A stretch of 64,000 bases of DNA from Eunapius fragilis (GCA_963681505.1 OY811992.1:4132889-4196888), one strand, 5' to 3'; positions 13,155-26,646 are shown, numbered from the stretch's first letter. Translations and numbers: made by a program. The notes: generated by a model not told the origin, from the sequence alone.

Positions 13155-13773
13155 AAGAGTCTGGGAGGGGTCTGGAGCGAAGGCCGAACGTTAAAATACT
13201 AGCAGCTGCGCAATATATGGAGCTGGCTTTCAATGTTTCGAGCTATTAAATTGTCCCGTTACCTTCAGTCTTATGTTTCTGCTTTAAAAAAAAAAAAAAG
13301 TTGATATTTGTATTTAAGCAACACAATATCACATATATAAACGACACAATTCTCACTGTGCGGCGCTCCACAGATCGATTAGCTGCAGGCGATACACCCC
13401 TCCTACCACCAGTGGCTGCATGGATTCGAGTACAAGTGCGGTCATTCGATTCGGGCGGTACAAAGGTAGGTAGACAAATTTCGTACCTGACTTGAGTGTG
13501 GGTGATACGTACATGGGGCTTGTATAGTAGTTGGTGGCAGCCCTGATGTCTACAAATAAGATTCCTGACCTTCTAAAAAAATACACGCGCCGTAAAACTC
13601 CCGTAACATGACTACATGTGCATATGTATATTGCTGCACAGAGATATTATCTCTGATTGCTGCAAACTTCAATATTCCCGATTGCATAAAGACATACAAG
13701 TGTGCGCGTTTGCTATTGTTTTGACAGTACTATCCGCGGGCTTGAAAAAACATTGGTGCGCATTGATTAGAAC
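13155..13773. promoter_or_regulatory. Divergent intergenic region LRRC49/RGP1
   Basis: About 620 bp between the LRRC49 and RGP1 coding starts. It should contain the missing first exon of LRRC49 and both promoters. On the minus strand a segment (about 13,545-13,490) is flanked by TTGTAG and CAG|GTACGA, and could be an exon encoding IRAATNYYTSPMYVSPTL. I do not recognise it. A 13-A run lies at 13,286-13,298. Confidence 0.35.
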
Positions 13774-14089
13774 ATGGGACTGGTAATCAAAGTCGAACTC
13801 CAGGGAAATGGAGTCTACTTGGCAGGGGAACGTGTCTTCTGCATTATCAACCTCACCAACACCACCAAAAGCCCTAGGACAATTGCGTGGATGGGCGCGC
13901 AGCTACATTGCCAGTGCTCGTACAGACGAGACCTCAAGTTAGGTGGAGCGTCCACCATCTTGGCCTCCCCCGTCACAGACACCACCTTCATACCGAACAG
14001 GGGTGAGCCGGGTGTAACGTCAGTCGGTATCGCTGCAGCGTTAATTCTTTTCCACCTCACGCGCCCACACACATGCGCTGCGCACACGA

Positions 14090-14157
<68 letters not shown>

Positions 14158-14536
14158 CACACACACACGCACGAACGTACGCGCGCAACCTGACCACGCA
14201 TACCAAAATTCAAATCCATCCAATTTAGATGAGCCAGGCTTGACACTTGCATCAACCCCAACTGTTGTTCTGTTGTGCAACCTCACACTTCAGCCACAGG
14301 AGAACAGAACTGGTGAATTAGTAGGAGCCTACAAAGGCTGAGGGTGTCAATCCACGTGACGTTGCTTGTCATCCCACAGTAATGTATGGCGATACCATTC
14401 CCACCGGAAGCCCGCCATCTTTTGCAGGCCGTCTGGTACAGTACAAGTATAAGATGACAGTAGGGGCACAAGAGCCCGGCTCTCCCACTCGCTCAGTCCG
14501 TATTCCATTCCGTGTGCTGACAGCCCCAGGTCTTGG

Positions 14537-14572
<36 letters not shown>

Positions 14573-16462
14573 CACACACAACACACGCACACACACATAC
14601 ACAACACACGCACACACAAACACACACACACACACGTACACACACACACAAACACAGTTAATTCATTTCTTTCACCAACAGAGTTGCTGACTTGCCAACC
14701 ATCAGTTCCACCACTTCCCACGGGCAACCCTTTCCTGACCCCTAAAGAGCAGCAACATCCTACACTGGAGGAAGGGCTTCATATGCTCACTACAGAAGCA
14801 TCCCGCAGAGCTTCAAGTGAGGGCCTGTGGTGTGTGTCTCCTACTCCTCCCTTCACCCTCACACTAAGACTCCTCCCTTCACCCTCACACTAAGACTTCT
14901 CCCATTGCTACTCCCTCTTCACCCTCACACCAACTCCTTCCCTTCACCCTCACCAAGACTCCTCCCTTCACTATCACACCAACTCCTCCCATCACCCTCA
15001 CACTAAGACTCCTCCCATCACCCTCACACCAAGACTCCCATCACCCTCACACCAAGACTCCCATCACCCTCACACCAAGACTCCCATCACCCTCACACCA
15101 AGACTCCCATTACTTTCACACCAAGACTCCCATCACCCTCACACCAAGACTCCCATCACCCTCACACCAAGACTCCCATCACCCTCACACCAAGACTCCC
15201 ATCATCCTCATACCAAGACTCCTTCCTTCATCCTCACCAAGACTCCTCCCTTCACCCTCACACCAACTCCACCCTTCACCCTCACACCAAGACTCCTCCC
15301 TTCACCCTCACACCAAGACTCCTATCACCCTCACACCAAGACTCCTCCCTTCACCGTCACACTAAACTCCTCCCTTCACCCTCACACCAACTCCTCCCTT
15401 CACCCTCACACTAAAACTCCTTCCTTCACCCTCACACTAAGACTCCTCCCATCACCCTCACACCAAGACTCCTTCCTCCCTTCATCCTCACACTAAACTC
15501 TTCCCTTCATCCTCATCCTCCCTTCACCCTCACACTAAGACTACTCCCTTCACCCTCACACCAACTCCACCCTTCACCTCACACTAAACTCCTCCTTCAT
15601 CCTCACACCAAGACTCCTCCCTTCACCCTCACACTAAACTCCTCCCTTCATCCTCACACACCAAGACTCCTCCCTTCACCCTCACACTAAACTCCTCCCT
15701 TTGCTACTCCCTCCCTTCCCCCTCATATTGACACTCCTCTCCCCCATAGTGAGTTATACATTAAAGAGTGCCCACGGAGCTGTGGGTCGCTTGTCCCTCT
15801 TCAAGTCCTCCTACAAACTGGGTGAAGACATTGTTGGTTCATTTGACTTCAGTTGTAACACAGTCACCTGTTTGCAGGTTGGTTGCTAATGTTTGGTTTG
15901 AGATATGGTGTGTGTGTGTGTGTGGAAGGCTAACTTACTTATGATAACACACATGCGTGCATTGCATAGCTGTATGTGGTCCTGCAATGTCTGGAAGAGA
16001 TCAATGAAGAACTCTTCCCAGCATCCACCCACCCCAACGTCGTCTGTACGACGCACGCACACCACATTGAGTGCTGTCACAACACAAAACAGACCCACTT
16101 CACACTCCCAGTGCCACAAACTGTGACCCAGTCGTTTAAAATCCACGCAGGTTAGCCATCCTCTGTTCCTGCTTCCCTTATCCACACACCCTCCTCCCTC
16201 TCCCCCTCTTCCCTCCTCTCCAATCTTCTTTACAGTTAAGCTCCAGTGGCAGCTACATTTTGAATTTGTCATAACCAAAGGACCCCCCGGTGAGCTCGTG
16301 AAGGCTTCTGTTACGCCATGTTTAGCAGGCAGCAAGGCTACACTATGGGAGGGCTTGCAGCCCGTTGCCATGGAGTCGATGACTTGGAACCTGCCCATTG
16401 CCGTCCTTCCTACATTACCCCTCCACCACCAAACCCACAAACCTTACACCTTGGTTCTTTGA
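13774..16462 (+). CDS. RGP1: RGP1 homolog, Rab6 GEF complex subunit (arrestin-like fold)
   Basis: RGP1 pairs with RIC1 to activate Rab6 in retrograde endosome-to-Golgi transport. Exon 1 (13774 to about 14004) starts MGLVIKVELQGNGVYLAGE and includes QLHCQCSYRRDL. Later exons carry SPPSFAGRLVQYKYKMTVG (~14381-14530), FRVLTAPG, a variable linker (~14681-14817), GAVGRLSLFKSSYKLGEDIV (~15751-15879), CLQ joined to VVLQCLEEINEELFP (~15978-16149), and a final exon with KLQWQLHFEFVITKGP and TWNLPIAVLPT. Stop at 16460. Order and spacing match RGP1 throughout, so the family call is firm. The first intron contains a (CA)n tract and the fourth a 900-bp minisatellite, making this gene much longer than its neighbours. 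Confidence 0.92.
14094..14168. repeat. (CA)n microsatellite in RGP1 intron 1
   Basis: About 70 bp of CA repeats flanked by CG-containing variants. Another CA-rich tract lies at 14538-14655 in intron 3, close to the acceptor at 14680. Confidence 0.95.
14834..15735. repeat. CT/CA-rich minisatellite in RGP1 intron 4
   Basis: About 40 imperfect copies of a 20-28 bp unit built on CCCTCACACCAAGACTCC. A homogenised 22-bp block runs about 15,020-15,200 and is flanked by more variable units. No spacers are present, so it is not a CRISPR array. It lies fully inside one intron. Confidence 0.93.
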
Positions 16463-17033
16463 AGGCAGCAGTACAAGTATAAAATGCGATATGTGTAACT
16501 ACACGCAGAGAGTTAGTTTGCTATCTATTTCCTCCCATCTGCCAAAAGATGAAATCATTTTGTTCATTTAAAAAAAAAAAAAAAAGAAACATGTTAGCTT
16601 GCGTCTGTACTTACGTTGATGGCTGTGATCTCTTCCTGCGAAGGCGGTCGCCGGCCATAGCTGGATGGAAGTTTTACTAACTTTTTAGCGTGGAGTGTTG
16701 GTCGTTCGCTTGTCGGTGGTGGATTAGGTGGGCGTTCGCTCGCGGGACTCGCTTGAGCCAAAGCTACGCAAAACGATAAATTGGTATTGTCACTTCTACT
16801 GGAGCGCCTTACGCTTTGCTGTCACTGACTGCCTCTGTGGGAACTTTATAAGCGGCCTTCTAGCAGCGGCTGCTGCTACGTGCACCAAACGCACGAAGTT
16901 CATCTTTTTTTGTTTGACTGCACGTCCTCCTATTCAATGCCCACTGTTTTCGTGATGCAAATTTAAATTTACACCGAACATATAAATACGAGCATTAAAT
17001 GTTTTTTGTGACCTGGGCACGCGACAGCCGGGA
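16463..17033. other. Intergenic between RGP1 and SLC25A46
   Basis: Holds the RGP1 3' UTR and the SLC25A46 promoter. A 15-A run occurs at 16,570-16,584. No supported gene on either strand. Confidence 0.5.
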
Positions 17034-18489
17034 ATGTCGAATAGGCTGTTTAGGGAGCGCGAAGTTCCTGCTGCCGGGCCTTCGGGTCTAAAACCTCAGC
17101 AAACAAGTGTACAGTTGAAAGCAGGTGACGCCACATTGGAAAGCCGGCTAGGGGTCCAGAACTTTAACGAGAAGATAGAACGATGGTTTGGTATGTCAGA
17201 TAATTATCAAAGCTTCCAAGCTTTATGTGACTGGGTGGTTGCCTTTTAGGATCGACACAGCAGTTCGGTGATCGTGTAATTAGAGGATGGAAGTGAGTCC
17301 GCCTTCACTTATATTTTAGTATATTCGTTTTCTAGTTATTAAATAATGTTATTCCTTTCCTCAGGCTTGCTGTCGTGGACTGCTTGACTTATCCTTACAC
17401 CGTGTACTGTAGGCAATGCCAGGTATACCCGTACTACCAGGCGTCGCCATCACCTTTGGCGCCGCTTCGTTCTGTTATCTCACTTCATCACATCGCACAT
17501 ACCCAGGTATTTAGAAGTTTTTTTAAAAAAAAAATCGATGTCCACCTTTTTTCGCCCCGCCCCCTCCCGCCCCACGTGAAGGGTATCCATGCCTGGTGGC
17601 GCGGCTGGAATAGTCACATGGTACTCCAGATAGTGTACCCTCTGACTGACACACTGCTTAACCGAATGTGGGAGGAAGACACTAAGAACACCTCGCAGCT
17701 CAAGTCCGTTGCTAGATACGTCACCCTTCGAAGGTATCTCTTGTCCTGTGTTTGGTGCTGCTCCTACACTGGTCATCTTGTCGTCAGTGTGTTGTGTGCC
17801 GTCACCTTACCCCTGGTCTCCTACACTTACTTGGAGATGGTTCAGGTGAGGCCATACTCGTTACCACCTCAGAAGGTTCCAGTTGCCCTTCTGCATCCAT
17901 TCAAATTCACACACACACACACACACACCAGAACACCTCCCACAGGGTGTACTCTAGTTTTTTCGAGGTTGTCTTACAGAGGCCCCTGCTATTGGCAGGT
18001 GGCTCCCAACAACTTCCCTTCTCAGTACTCCTTGGTCCGACCATCCTCCACAGCATGGCATCCGACGCTGTTGGCTACCTGTTCAGGAGTGCCCTGCGCA
18101 GGTTTATGCCCGGACTTGAGATTGCACCCACCACCACCACTACCAGCAGCCCCCTTAGGACGGCCATGAGCACCCTGTCAACATCCCTGTGTTCCTCCTT
18201 TGTCGCTAGCACCGTCCTCTTTCCCCTCCAGACCGTCCTGGTACGTCTGTACTGTCAAGGTTTGCCCATGCTGGTAGACAACGTCCAGTCTGGAACGGAG
18301 GTGACCTACGTCAAGGAGATATCCCGTGGCTTTGTGGACTGTGTGAGGATGCTGTGGGAGGGGGAGGGACTACTGGGGTTCTACAAGGGCTACTCATCAC
18401 TGCTGCTACAGTACATGGCCCAGGGACTACTGCTGCTATTGCTATGGCGACTAGTGCAGACGTTGGAGAGAAGGAACAACAGCAAGTAG
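17034..18489 (+). CDS. SLC25A46: Mitochondrial outer-membrane carrier-like protein SLC25A46
   Basis: SLC25A46/Ugo1-like proteins sit in the mitochondrial outer membrane and affect fission, cristae and lipid traffic instead of classic transport. Exon 1 (17034 to about 17190) starts MSNRLFREREVPAAG. A small exon (~17250-17292) gives GSTQQFGDRVIRGWK. The next carries DCLTYPYTVYCRQCQVYPYY, with the RRQCQV-like motif typical of the family. Later exons give HAWWRGWNSHMVLQIVYPLT, LGPTILHSMASDAVGYLF, FPLQTVLVRLYCQG and GEGLLGFYKGYSSLLLQYM. Stop TAG at 18487. Carrier repeats are degenerate, as expected. Neighbouring frames through the middle overlap, so exact exon borders near 17,700-17,960 are approximate. 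Confidence 0.9.
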
Positions 18490-19142
18490 TGGTGGGTGGG
18501 AACAAATGCTACCAATTCAGTGTGTGCAGGTGTATGTTTCATTTCCGTATTATTATATATATAAACATAATTTCTCAGCACATGCAACAATGGACATCCA
18601 CACAATCAAACAATAATACACAAGAAGAAAAAAAAGTTAGTATCTTTAAACACTGGCTGATGTCTACAAGGTAAGAGAACAAAGCAATTTCAGTTTAAAG
18701 GAAGATGCACATATCCACTTGAGGCATTCCGTTCAGCCCCCAAATTCTTCTCATGAATCACCCCTTTGATAACAGCCCACAACAGCAGTTACTTGCACCC
18801 CACACCATGCTCGTTACTGACTTGCACTTGTACATTTACTGCTGCACAGTGCTGCATGCATTGGGTGGACTACATAGGCGACTAAGTCAACTATTAGTTT
18901 TCATTAGCATGTCCATAGCAACCGCTAGCAACTGCTACGATCACTCAATACATGTAGTCACCTCAATGATCAAGCTTACATGTGGTACAATAATATGCCT
19001 TTTGAAATGGAAAAGGTGACTCCTCTACTGACCACTCCCCTTCCTATCATGCCCCTCCCTACTGACTCCTCCCCTTCCTATCATGCCCTCTATTGACTCC
19101 TCCCCTTTCCTATCATGCCCCTCTTCTACTGACTCCTCCCCA
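18490..19142. other. Intergenic between convergent SLC25A46 and SNX27
   Basis: 3' flanks of both genes. 19,018-19,145 holds four to five copies of a ~30-bp repeat (GACTCCTCCCCTTCCTATCA). Elsewhere AT-rich unique sequence without a supported gene. Confidence 0.5.
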
Positions 19143-22100
19143 TCACAAACTCACCTCTTCCTTAGCTTTACGAACACACAGCTCCATGTATAAGTACTGC
19201 AAAGACAAATAAACACCAACACAATTCAAACAGAGGCAGACACGCATAGTTGGCATATAATCCCACACTAACAGATGGACCAACAACATACATGTCTGCT
19301 ACCTGATGGCTTAATAGCAATTACAAGCCCACAGCTCGAGATAAAACATATTAAACGAGATGAGTAACCTACCCTAACACCCTTCATTTCATTCACCCTA
19401 TAGAATGCACAGCTCTGCTTAGCAGACTAACCAAAGGTTGCAAGGAGGGTAACAACTAAACCTAACAATGTGAGCTTATTTCAATGACATCATGTACTGA
19501 GGTCATAGATGTTTTCGGACACCCAACAAAACTACCAACTCACAAAAGGTGAGAACACTCGGACCCATTTAGCGTCCTGCTGGTCTCTGGTGTACTGAAA
19601 TGCAAATGATTGTTCCTCCAAATCAGCTTCAACACTCTTTATCATTTCCCATGAAAAACGGTGCTCCTGTTTCTGTGGGCCAAGGAGAAGGAGAAGGAGC
19701 AGGGAGGAGGAGGAGGAGGGGACGAGAGGAAGAGGAGGGGAGGAGAGGAGGAAGAGAGGAGGAGGAAGAGGGAGAGGGGAAGAGGGAAGAAAGAGGAGGG
19801 GAGGATGGAGAGGGAAGGATGGAGGATGAGGGGAAAGGCAGGAGCAGGATGTGGTTAAATACATGCCCACTTACACACATGAACAGGGATGGGGGTGTGG
19901 GGGAGACTGACCTCTGGGACCCCCTCAGAAGAACAGGCACGCATCCTCAGCCCATCAAGAGCAACGGTAAGAATGATATTGCCGTTCTTCCTAGCATCAC
20001 ATCGGCAGTGTGGGAACACCACAGAACTATACTCCGGCAGTGACCTGACCAGATCCATGAACTGTACAAAATAAAATGCCCATGCAAGGAAATCACATAC
20101 CTTGTCCACCCAGAGCAAACAATCTTTATTTAAAAAAAATAATCTACTTCCACTAGCAAGCCCTGTCCCAGACCCATACCGCCTGTGGGTTGCCTTGCTT
20201 CTTCAACTGCTCCAGCTCATTCTTCTGGTCCCCAGGTTGCAGCCTACCAGTGCTGATATCGTCCACAGCTTGCTGGTAGAACAGCTCGAATGCAACAGTG
20301 TCATTGCTAGCATTCACCTCCTGCAATTCAACATTTATGTGGACGCTAGAACCCAAAGGTCAGAGAATACAGCGTACGTTGACTGTGTCGAAAACCCATT
20401 TTTTCATCAGGATGCAAGTGTGGCCCGTTGAATCGTGGGAGTGACCTTGAGAGTAGATTTGATACGGGAAGTCATCGTCACGTAGCTTACGATCTGTTAG
20501 CGGGATGGGATACATGGTATTTGGAAACAAGACTCGTCAGGTATATGGCTTGGGGCACAAAATGCTTACCAAATGTCTCTGTGTGCTCAAAGAGTGCAAA
20601 CCATTTGGCACTACTTGATTTCTTGAAGCCAACTTTTTCCACAACCACCTGTGGAAATACAACACACTTTTAGTCCTGCCCTATATGCCCATTTCAACAA
20701 GCCACACCCCTTGATAACCTACCAAACCCCACCCCCTTGGCAATCTACCAAGCCACACCCCTTGACAATCTACCAAGCCACACGCCTTGGTAATCTACCA
20801 AACCACACCCTTGACAACCTACCAAGCCACACCTCTTGACAACCTACCACACTCCATGGCAATCTACTGAGCTTCCCACATACACACACACACCAAAGTT
20901 CCCATTACAATCCTTATCCATCCCTTTCTCCTCCCTTACCTGGTATACATCCCTCGTTTTCCAGTGTTCTTTCACAGATGCAGTGACGACACGTTTGTCT
21001 GCCAGTAGAACCTGAATGGTCATCATCACCACCTCCTCCTTCTTCGTCCCTTCCTTGCTAGCACCACCTGTTCCCGCCGCAGTCCCGCTTGCCCCGCCCG
21101 GTTTCCTCAGATTCAAGAAGTCTTGCATCAGGTCCCCCTCAAACACCACACGTGCAGCACACACTGACCAGAAGGAACAATTGAGTGTAACCTGTGGGCC
21201 CACCTGATGGTCACAAGTACTTACCGTCTTCCAAGAACTTCTCCAAGCCACGCCTCCTTGCATCCAGCTGGGTGTCGTTGAGAGCAAAGGGCCACTTCCA
21301 TGGAAGTTTGGGGAACAGAAAGGCTTCATATTGTCTTTTCAGCTATGGAGGGGTCACATGGAGAAGTCATGAGTAACTAACTAACTATTGAGATGGTTTT
21401 TGAAGTTAAATTAATTCATGTGAATGACTCCTGGGGGGTTAAAACCACTCCTAATAGAGATACAACAAAAATGCAATGCAATAAATATCATATCACCACA
21501 AATACGGTAACTATGGTATTTAAAAATTACATAACACCCACAAACAAGAAGATGTGATATGATGAACTGAGTAGTCTCAACTTCCAAGGTTGTTTTGTTT
21601 TTGCTTGTTTGCACACTTCTACACGTTATTCCATGAACAGAATTATTTTACATCAACCATACGTCAACAGCGCTACGTGGTTCTTCCCTTCGGTAGGGAT
21701 TGAACCGCTAGCCTTGGTCCCTTCCCACTAAGTTATTCCCTTCCCGCCAAGCTATTTGCTGGAAACACATACATTGTTCAGCAGGGCGTCGAACTCCCGG
21801 TAGCGCCTCGAGGCTACGTGTTTTGAGGAGATGTGTATCTCGAACGTTACATATTCCACACCACTCTCTTCTCGCTGCTTCTTCAGTTCTGGAATGGTCA
21901 CAGGCACAGAGCGACGCTCCAAGATGTCCGACGGAGAGGAAGTGGTTTCAGGCTCCAGCTTTCGCGCTTCTTCCTCCGACACGGAGACAACCAGCAGCTT
22001 TACGGCGTTACCACTCTGTCTAATATGCTGAACGACCGTCTGATGATCTGCGCCTTCAACGCCATGACCATTCCTGTGCAGGAAAAAGAAAAAAAAAAAA

Positions 22101-22389
22101 AAAGAAAAAAGGTAAGAAAAAAAAAGCCTTTAGAATTGTTTTCTTGTGACCAAGCATATCAATATTGCACGCACACTTCCAGAATCCTGTCTCCGATTTT
22201 CAGTCCTGCCTTTTCCGCCGGTCCTCCTTCGAGTACGGCGCTTATGTACTGCATGGGCGCGTAGAGCCTCCCGCTGATGGACTTAAGCTGCCCTCCTTCG
22301 GTGACCTGGCCGCGCACATTGAACCCGAATCCCTGTTCGCTTTTGACGACTGTCACCAAATGAGGTGCCTGGGCTTCCACCTCGGCCAT
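19143..22389 (-). CDS. SNX27: Sorting nexin 27: PDZ-PX-FERM retromer cargo adaptor
   Basis: SNX27 links PDZ-ligand cargo to retromer and WASH for endosome-to-plasma-membrane recycling. Exon 1 (22389 to ~22175) encodes the PDZ start with [10 protein letters not shown] and [11 protein letters not shown]; the next exon completes it ([18 protein letters not shown]). The PX domain follows, with [20 protein letters not shown] (~21860) and [20 protein letters not shown] (~21290). The FERM-like part includes [39 protein letters not shown] (~20290), [20 protein letters not shown] (~20010) and KWVRVFSPF (~19560). The last exon gives [14 protein letters not shown] and then either reads VSL-stop at 19143 or uses the overlapping GTGAGT donor to a further exon that I cannot place. 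Divergent from NSA2. Confidence 0.94.
19675..19850. repeat. Purine-rich simple repeat in SNX27 intron
   Basis: Long GGA/GAA-rich tract, (CCT/TTC)n on the coding strand. It lies between two FERM-region exons and forms only low-complexity reading frames. Confidence 0.85.
20695..20852. repeat. 25-bp minisatellite in SNX27 intron
   Basis: Six or so tandem copies of a unit like ACCAAGCCACACCCCTTGAC plus ATCT. Purely intronic. Confidence 0.88.
21668..21762 (-). mobile_element. Possible tRNA-derived SINE fragment in SNX27 intron
   Basis: On the minus strand, TAGCTTGGCGGG resembles a pol III A box. GGTTCAATCCC, about 49 nt later, resembles a B box. The spacing fits a tRNA head, but the sequence between contains a short duplication (GGGAAGGGA twice) and no anticodon arm that I can fold. 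A decayed tRNA gene is the alternative. Confidence 0.35.
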
Positions 22390-22772
22390 ACTTAGACAGC
22401 GCCTCACGTGCGGCTGTTGATTAATTATTAGTTAATTAGGTGCGTTAAAATAACGCGATCGGAGATAATACGGTACGCAATAATTAAATTGCACACGAGG
22501 CAGGCGGTTCTACGGACCACTTAAAAAAAGAAAAGAAAATGGAAGAAGCAAATGCGCATTGCATTCAACAAATACGGCTGCACGCAAAATGCCCAGAAGG
22601 GATCCGGGGGGGGGGGGGGGGGGGGGGGGGGCGGAGGGGGGTTCATCCGCCACCCCCACCCCAAAACGGCCTTGTGGGTCGGGTCAATTCTAATTTTTGT
22701 AAATTTGAATCGTTATATAATCCGGTTATGCGTTCTTTTTAATAACCTCATGCATGAGCTGAACGGCATGTG
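22390..22772. promoter_or_regulatory. Putative bidirectional promoter SNX27/NSA2
   Basis: 383 bp between the two divergent start codons, with both promoters inside. It includes a G-run of about 30 bp (22,602-22,631) followed by GGAGGGG, which could form G-quadruplexes. No TATA box is obvious. Confidence 0.45.
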
Positions 22773-24339
22773 ATGGTAAGCATGCATATCTCATTGAAGC
22801 GCGGCATCATGTCTTGATACCACACAGCCTCAGAACGAATATATAGAGTTGTCTCGCAAGAGACATGGGTACCGCCTGGACTATCTGGAGAAGAAGTGAG
22901 ATCGTTTCTGCATTCGCGAGGAGAGTCACGTGGCATTGCCGTGTCACCTTAGGCGAAAGAAGGAGGCCAGGGAACCCCACGACAGAGCCATATACGCCAA
23001 GAAGCTCCATGGATTGAAGTAAGGATTCCGCAATCAAACATTACTTCCATGACGACCGACCGAACCTGCCTCATTCGCCTTCTTTCCACCTCTCCCCCCC
23101 TTTTTCCTCTCAGGGCCAAGCTGTACAATAGGAAGCGATTTACCGAGAAGATCACGATGAAGAAGAAGTAAATATTAACCCCTTGTGCGCACGTAGCCAG
23201 ACCAGTGGTGCGCTTCCATTTGGTAGGATCAAGGCCCACGAAGAGAAGCAAGTGAAGAGCAAGAAGGAGGACGTGGTGCCAAAGGGGGCGGTCCCTGCTT
23301 ACCTCCTGGACAGGTAAGGAAGTAACTACCATGTCTGGTGTCTTTAGCGAACGGGGATGGGGGAATTTGTCCCCCCCCCCCCCCGCTCAGAGAGGGACAG
23401 TCGCGTGCTAAGGTCTTGAGCAACATGATTAAGCAGAAGAGGAAGGAGAAAGCTGTTGAGTAGCGATGTCCATTTGTGGTGTTGCCGCTGTTATTGTTGG
23501 TTTGCTCCGCACCAAAGGGCAAATGGACAGTCCCGCTGCCCAAAGTGCGGAGTGTTGGTGAAGACGAGGTGTTCAAAGTCATGAGAACAGGAAAAAGAAG
23601 GAGTGAGTTGACCAGGGTCTGGGGAGGAGCAGGGACCAACCTGAGTTATTATAACACATCGCACCCCCCATTTACCCTTAGAGAAAGCGTGGAAGAGGAT
23701 GGTTACCAAGGTGACTTACGTTGGAGAAGGGTTCACCAGGAAGCCGCCTAAATATGAACGTTTCATCAGGCCCATGGTACACAACATGAATTGGGTCTGG
23801 GGACTGGCCTAACGCCCCCCCCCCCCCCCCCCCTCCTCCTGCTGTCCCATATAGGCACTTAGGTTCAAGAAAGCCCACGTGACACACCCAGAGGTAGGTG
23901 GGGCAAACATGGGGTGGAGCTTGAAGCAAGTATGTCCCCCTTCCACCCTCCAAATTAGCTGAAGGCTACCTTTTGTCTACCCATGATTGGAGTGAAGAAG
24001 AACCCACAGAGCCCTCTGTACACACAGCTAGGTGTTATCACCAAGGGTACCATTATCGAGGTGGGTTATGAGGACACTGGGTGGGTGGCCCCTTATGAGT
24101 AGCATTCCATGGTGGTCTCCCATCCACTTGGCAGGTTAACATCAGTGAGCTGGGTTTGGTTACGCAGGGGGGCAAGGTTATCTGGGGTGAGTTGTCACGC
24201 ACTTCTCACATGTGTTGACCACTGTTTATTGTTTTTGGAATCGACCATTGTGTCTGCTTGCATGTAAACAGGAAAATATGCACAGGTGACTAACAACCCA
24301 GAGAACGATGGATGCATCAACGCTGTCTTGCTGGTCTGA
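22773..24339 (+). CDS. NSA2: Ribosome biogenesis protein NSA2
   Basis: NSA2 is a nucleolar/nuclear factor of 60S pre-ribosome maturation with an S8e-like fold. The initiator ATG (22773-22775) is followed at once by the donor GTAAGC. Exon 2 starts at 22828 with [19 protein letters not shown]. Twelve exons join in frame: [152 protein letters not shown] and [15 protein letters not shown]. Stop TGA at 24337. The whole length of this very conserved protein (about 260 aa) is present, so it should be functional. Two introns carry C-runs (23,372-23,385; 23,816-23,834). Confidence 0.96.
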
Positions 24340-24561
24340 ACTGAGAATGACCCCCACTGTGTTTTCATTTTCATGTTGTCATTTTGCCTCAAATTTCATC
24401 ATCAAAATTGATTCTGTAACATATCAACACAATCCATTGGTGTGGGTGGTGCCTGGTACAGGCCCACACCAGAGATAGAAAAACTAACAAAAGTGAAAGA
24501 CAGCAGAGAGGAGGAGGAGAGGCACACAGAGGGTAGAGACAGAAAGTGAGAGGGAGACTGT

Positions 24562-25443
<882 letters not shown>

Positions 25444-26559
25444 TCACCAGCACAAGTTCAGGTATCCATGGCGACAATGTAGGGCGCATGTGTGAGGATT
25501 CCTTTTATGTTCTTCACATTTTGTTTACTTGTGTCTGGCAAATTTCTAGGCAACATGCAGAGGTGGGTCATAATATAAACCTTCCTATGTCACTATGCGT
25601 CACTCACACACGACCTTCAGCTTTTGTCACAAGTTTGGGTCCAGCTTCTAATTCAGTCTTGCAATTGAGCCATGTTTTGTTTTACTCTCTGCATTTTTGT
25701 TGCATACTTCATACTTGACCTTCCTTCATTTGATTCCTCCTCACCACCACACCCACTGCATGCTTTATTTCCCAGCTGCCCAAATCCCTTGTACATGTAC
25801 ATAATCATTGGATTAATTTACTTAGACCCTAGCATGAATATTAGTAGCACATATCACATCTGTATTGTGCAAACATGCCCTGTCAATTTGGTCAGAAGAT
25901 TGTGCTGACAAAACCTGTAGTTGTGTGAGGGCTGACCACTATTTCCACCTCTGAATTCTTGGATACTTTGCAAAAGGAATACCTTCCTTAGCTACGTACA
26001 TCTAGTCTCTAGATGGTTAAATTTAGGGCTGTTTGGCAGAAATTATCATGGGCCGCTTGAAGCCCAACTTGTTCCTTAAGATAGTAGATATGTTAGTAGT
26101 TATGTCAGCGGTTATGGAAAGGCACTGGACAAGACAAGTCTGCCAAGTGTTTGTTTGGTATTGCCACGTTCTGAACTTCGATACAAATTTCAAAGTTAAG
26201 GTAAAAGCTTGATTTTAATAAATTTAGCTGTAATACATGTAGTTATTATCATTGAAATTTATAAATTTGCAATAGCAAAGCACAAGCAAGTGACACTGTG
26301 CCATAAAAGTGTGGTTTGCGGCTTTCTTCATGGAGGTGAGCGGGGTTGGTACGTGAACACATAGAAACCATACCAGCGGAGTCTGTAGTTGACCACGTTG
26401 TGTATGTCCCTATATAGTTATACCAGATAAACATTAGCCATGTGGATGGTTCATATTGTTCCTTCTCATCAGTGGGCTTGCACTCTGAGTCTCCTCACGC
26501 CACTTGTCAGCACAAGTAACGTTTAATCTTCTTGCACTATTCTTTTTTCTCCCTTAGAA

Positions 26560-26646
26560 AGCCGACCTGAAAGTAAGAAGGCATGTGAAAAGGCCCACTA
26601 CCAGCCAATCCTCAGCATGGACAACAGATTTAACATATACAGCTAA
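26560..26646 (+). CDS. Candidate terminal exon of an unidentified gene (copy in X)
   Basis: A good acceptor (pyrimidine-rich, ending CCCTTAG) precedes an open frame reading SRPESKKACEKAHYQPILSM and ending FNIYS-stop. The same exon with intact frame is present in X' at about 61,204-61,291. It has the look of a short cytoplasmic tail with tyrosines. No partner exon could be found nearby, so it may be an orphan 3' exon left by the duplication. Confidence 0.3.
   Translation, partial: SRPESKKACEKAHYQPILSMDNRFNIYS

Noticed and set aside
14834..15735. Regular repeat array considered as CRISPR
   Set aside because: Units are directly tandem without unique spacers, inside an intron of a eukaryotic gene.
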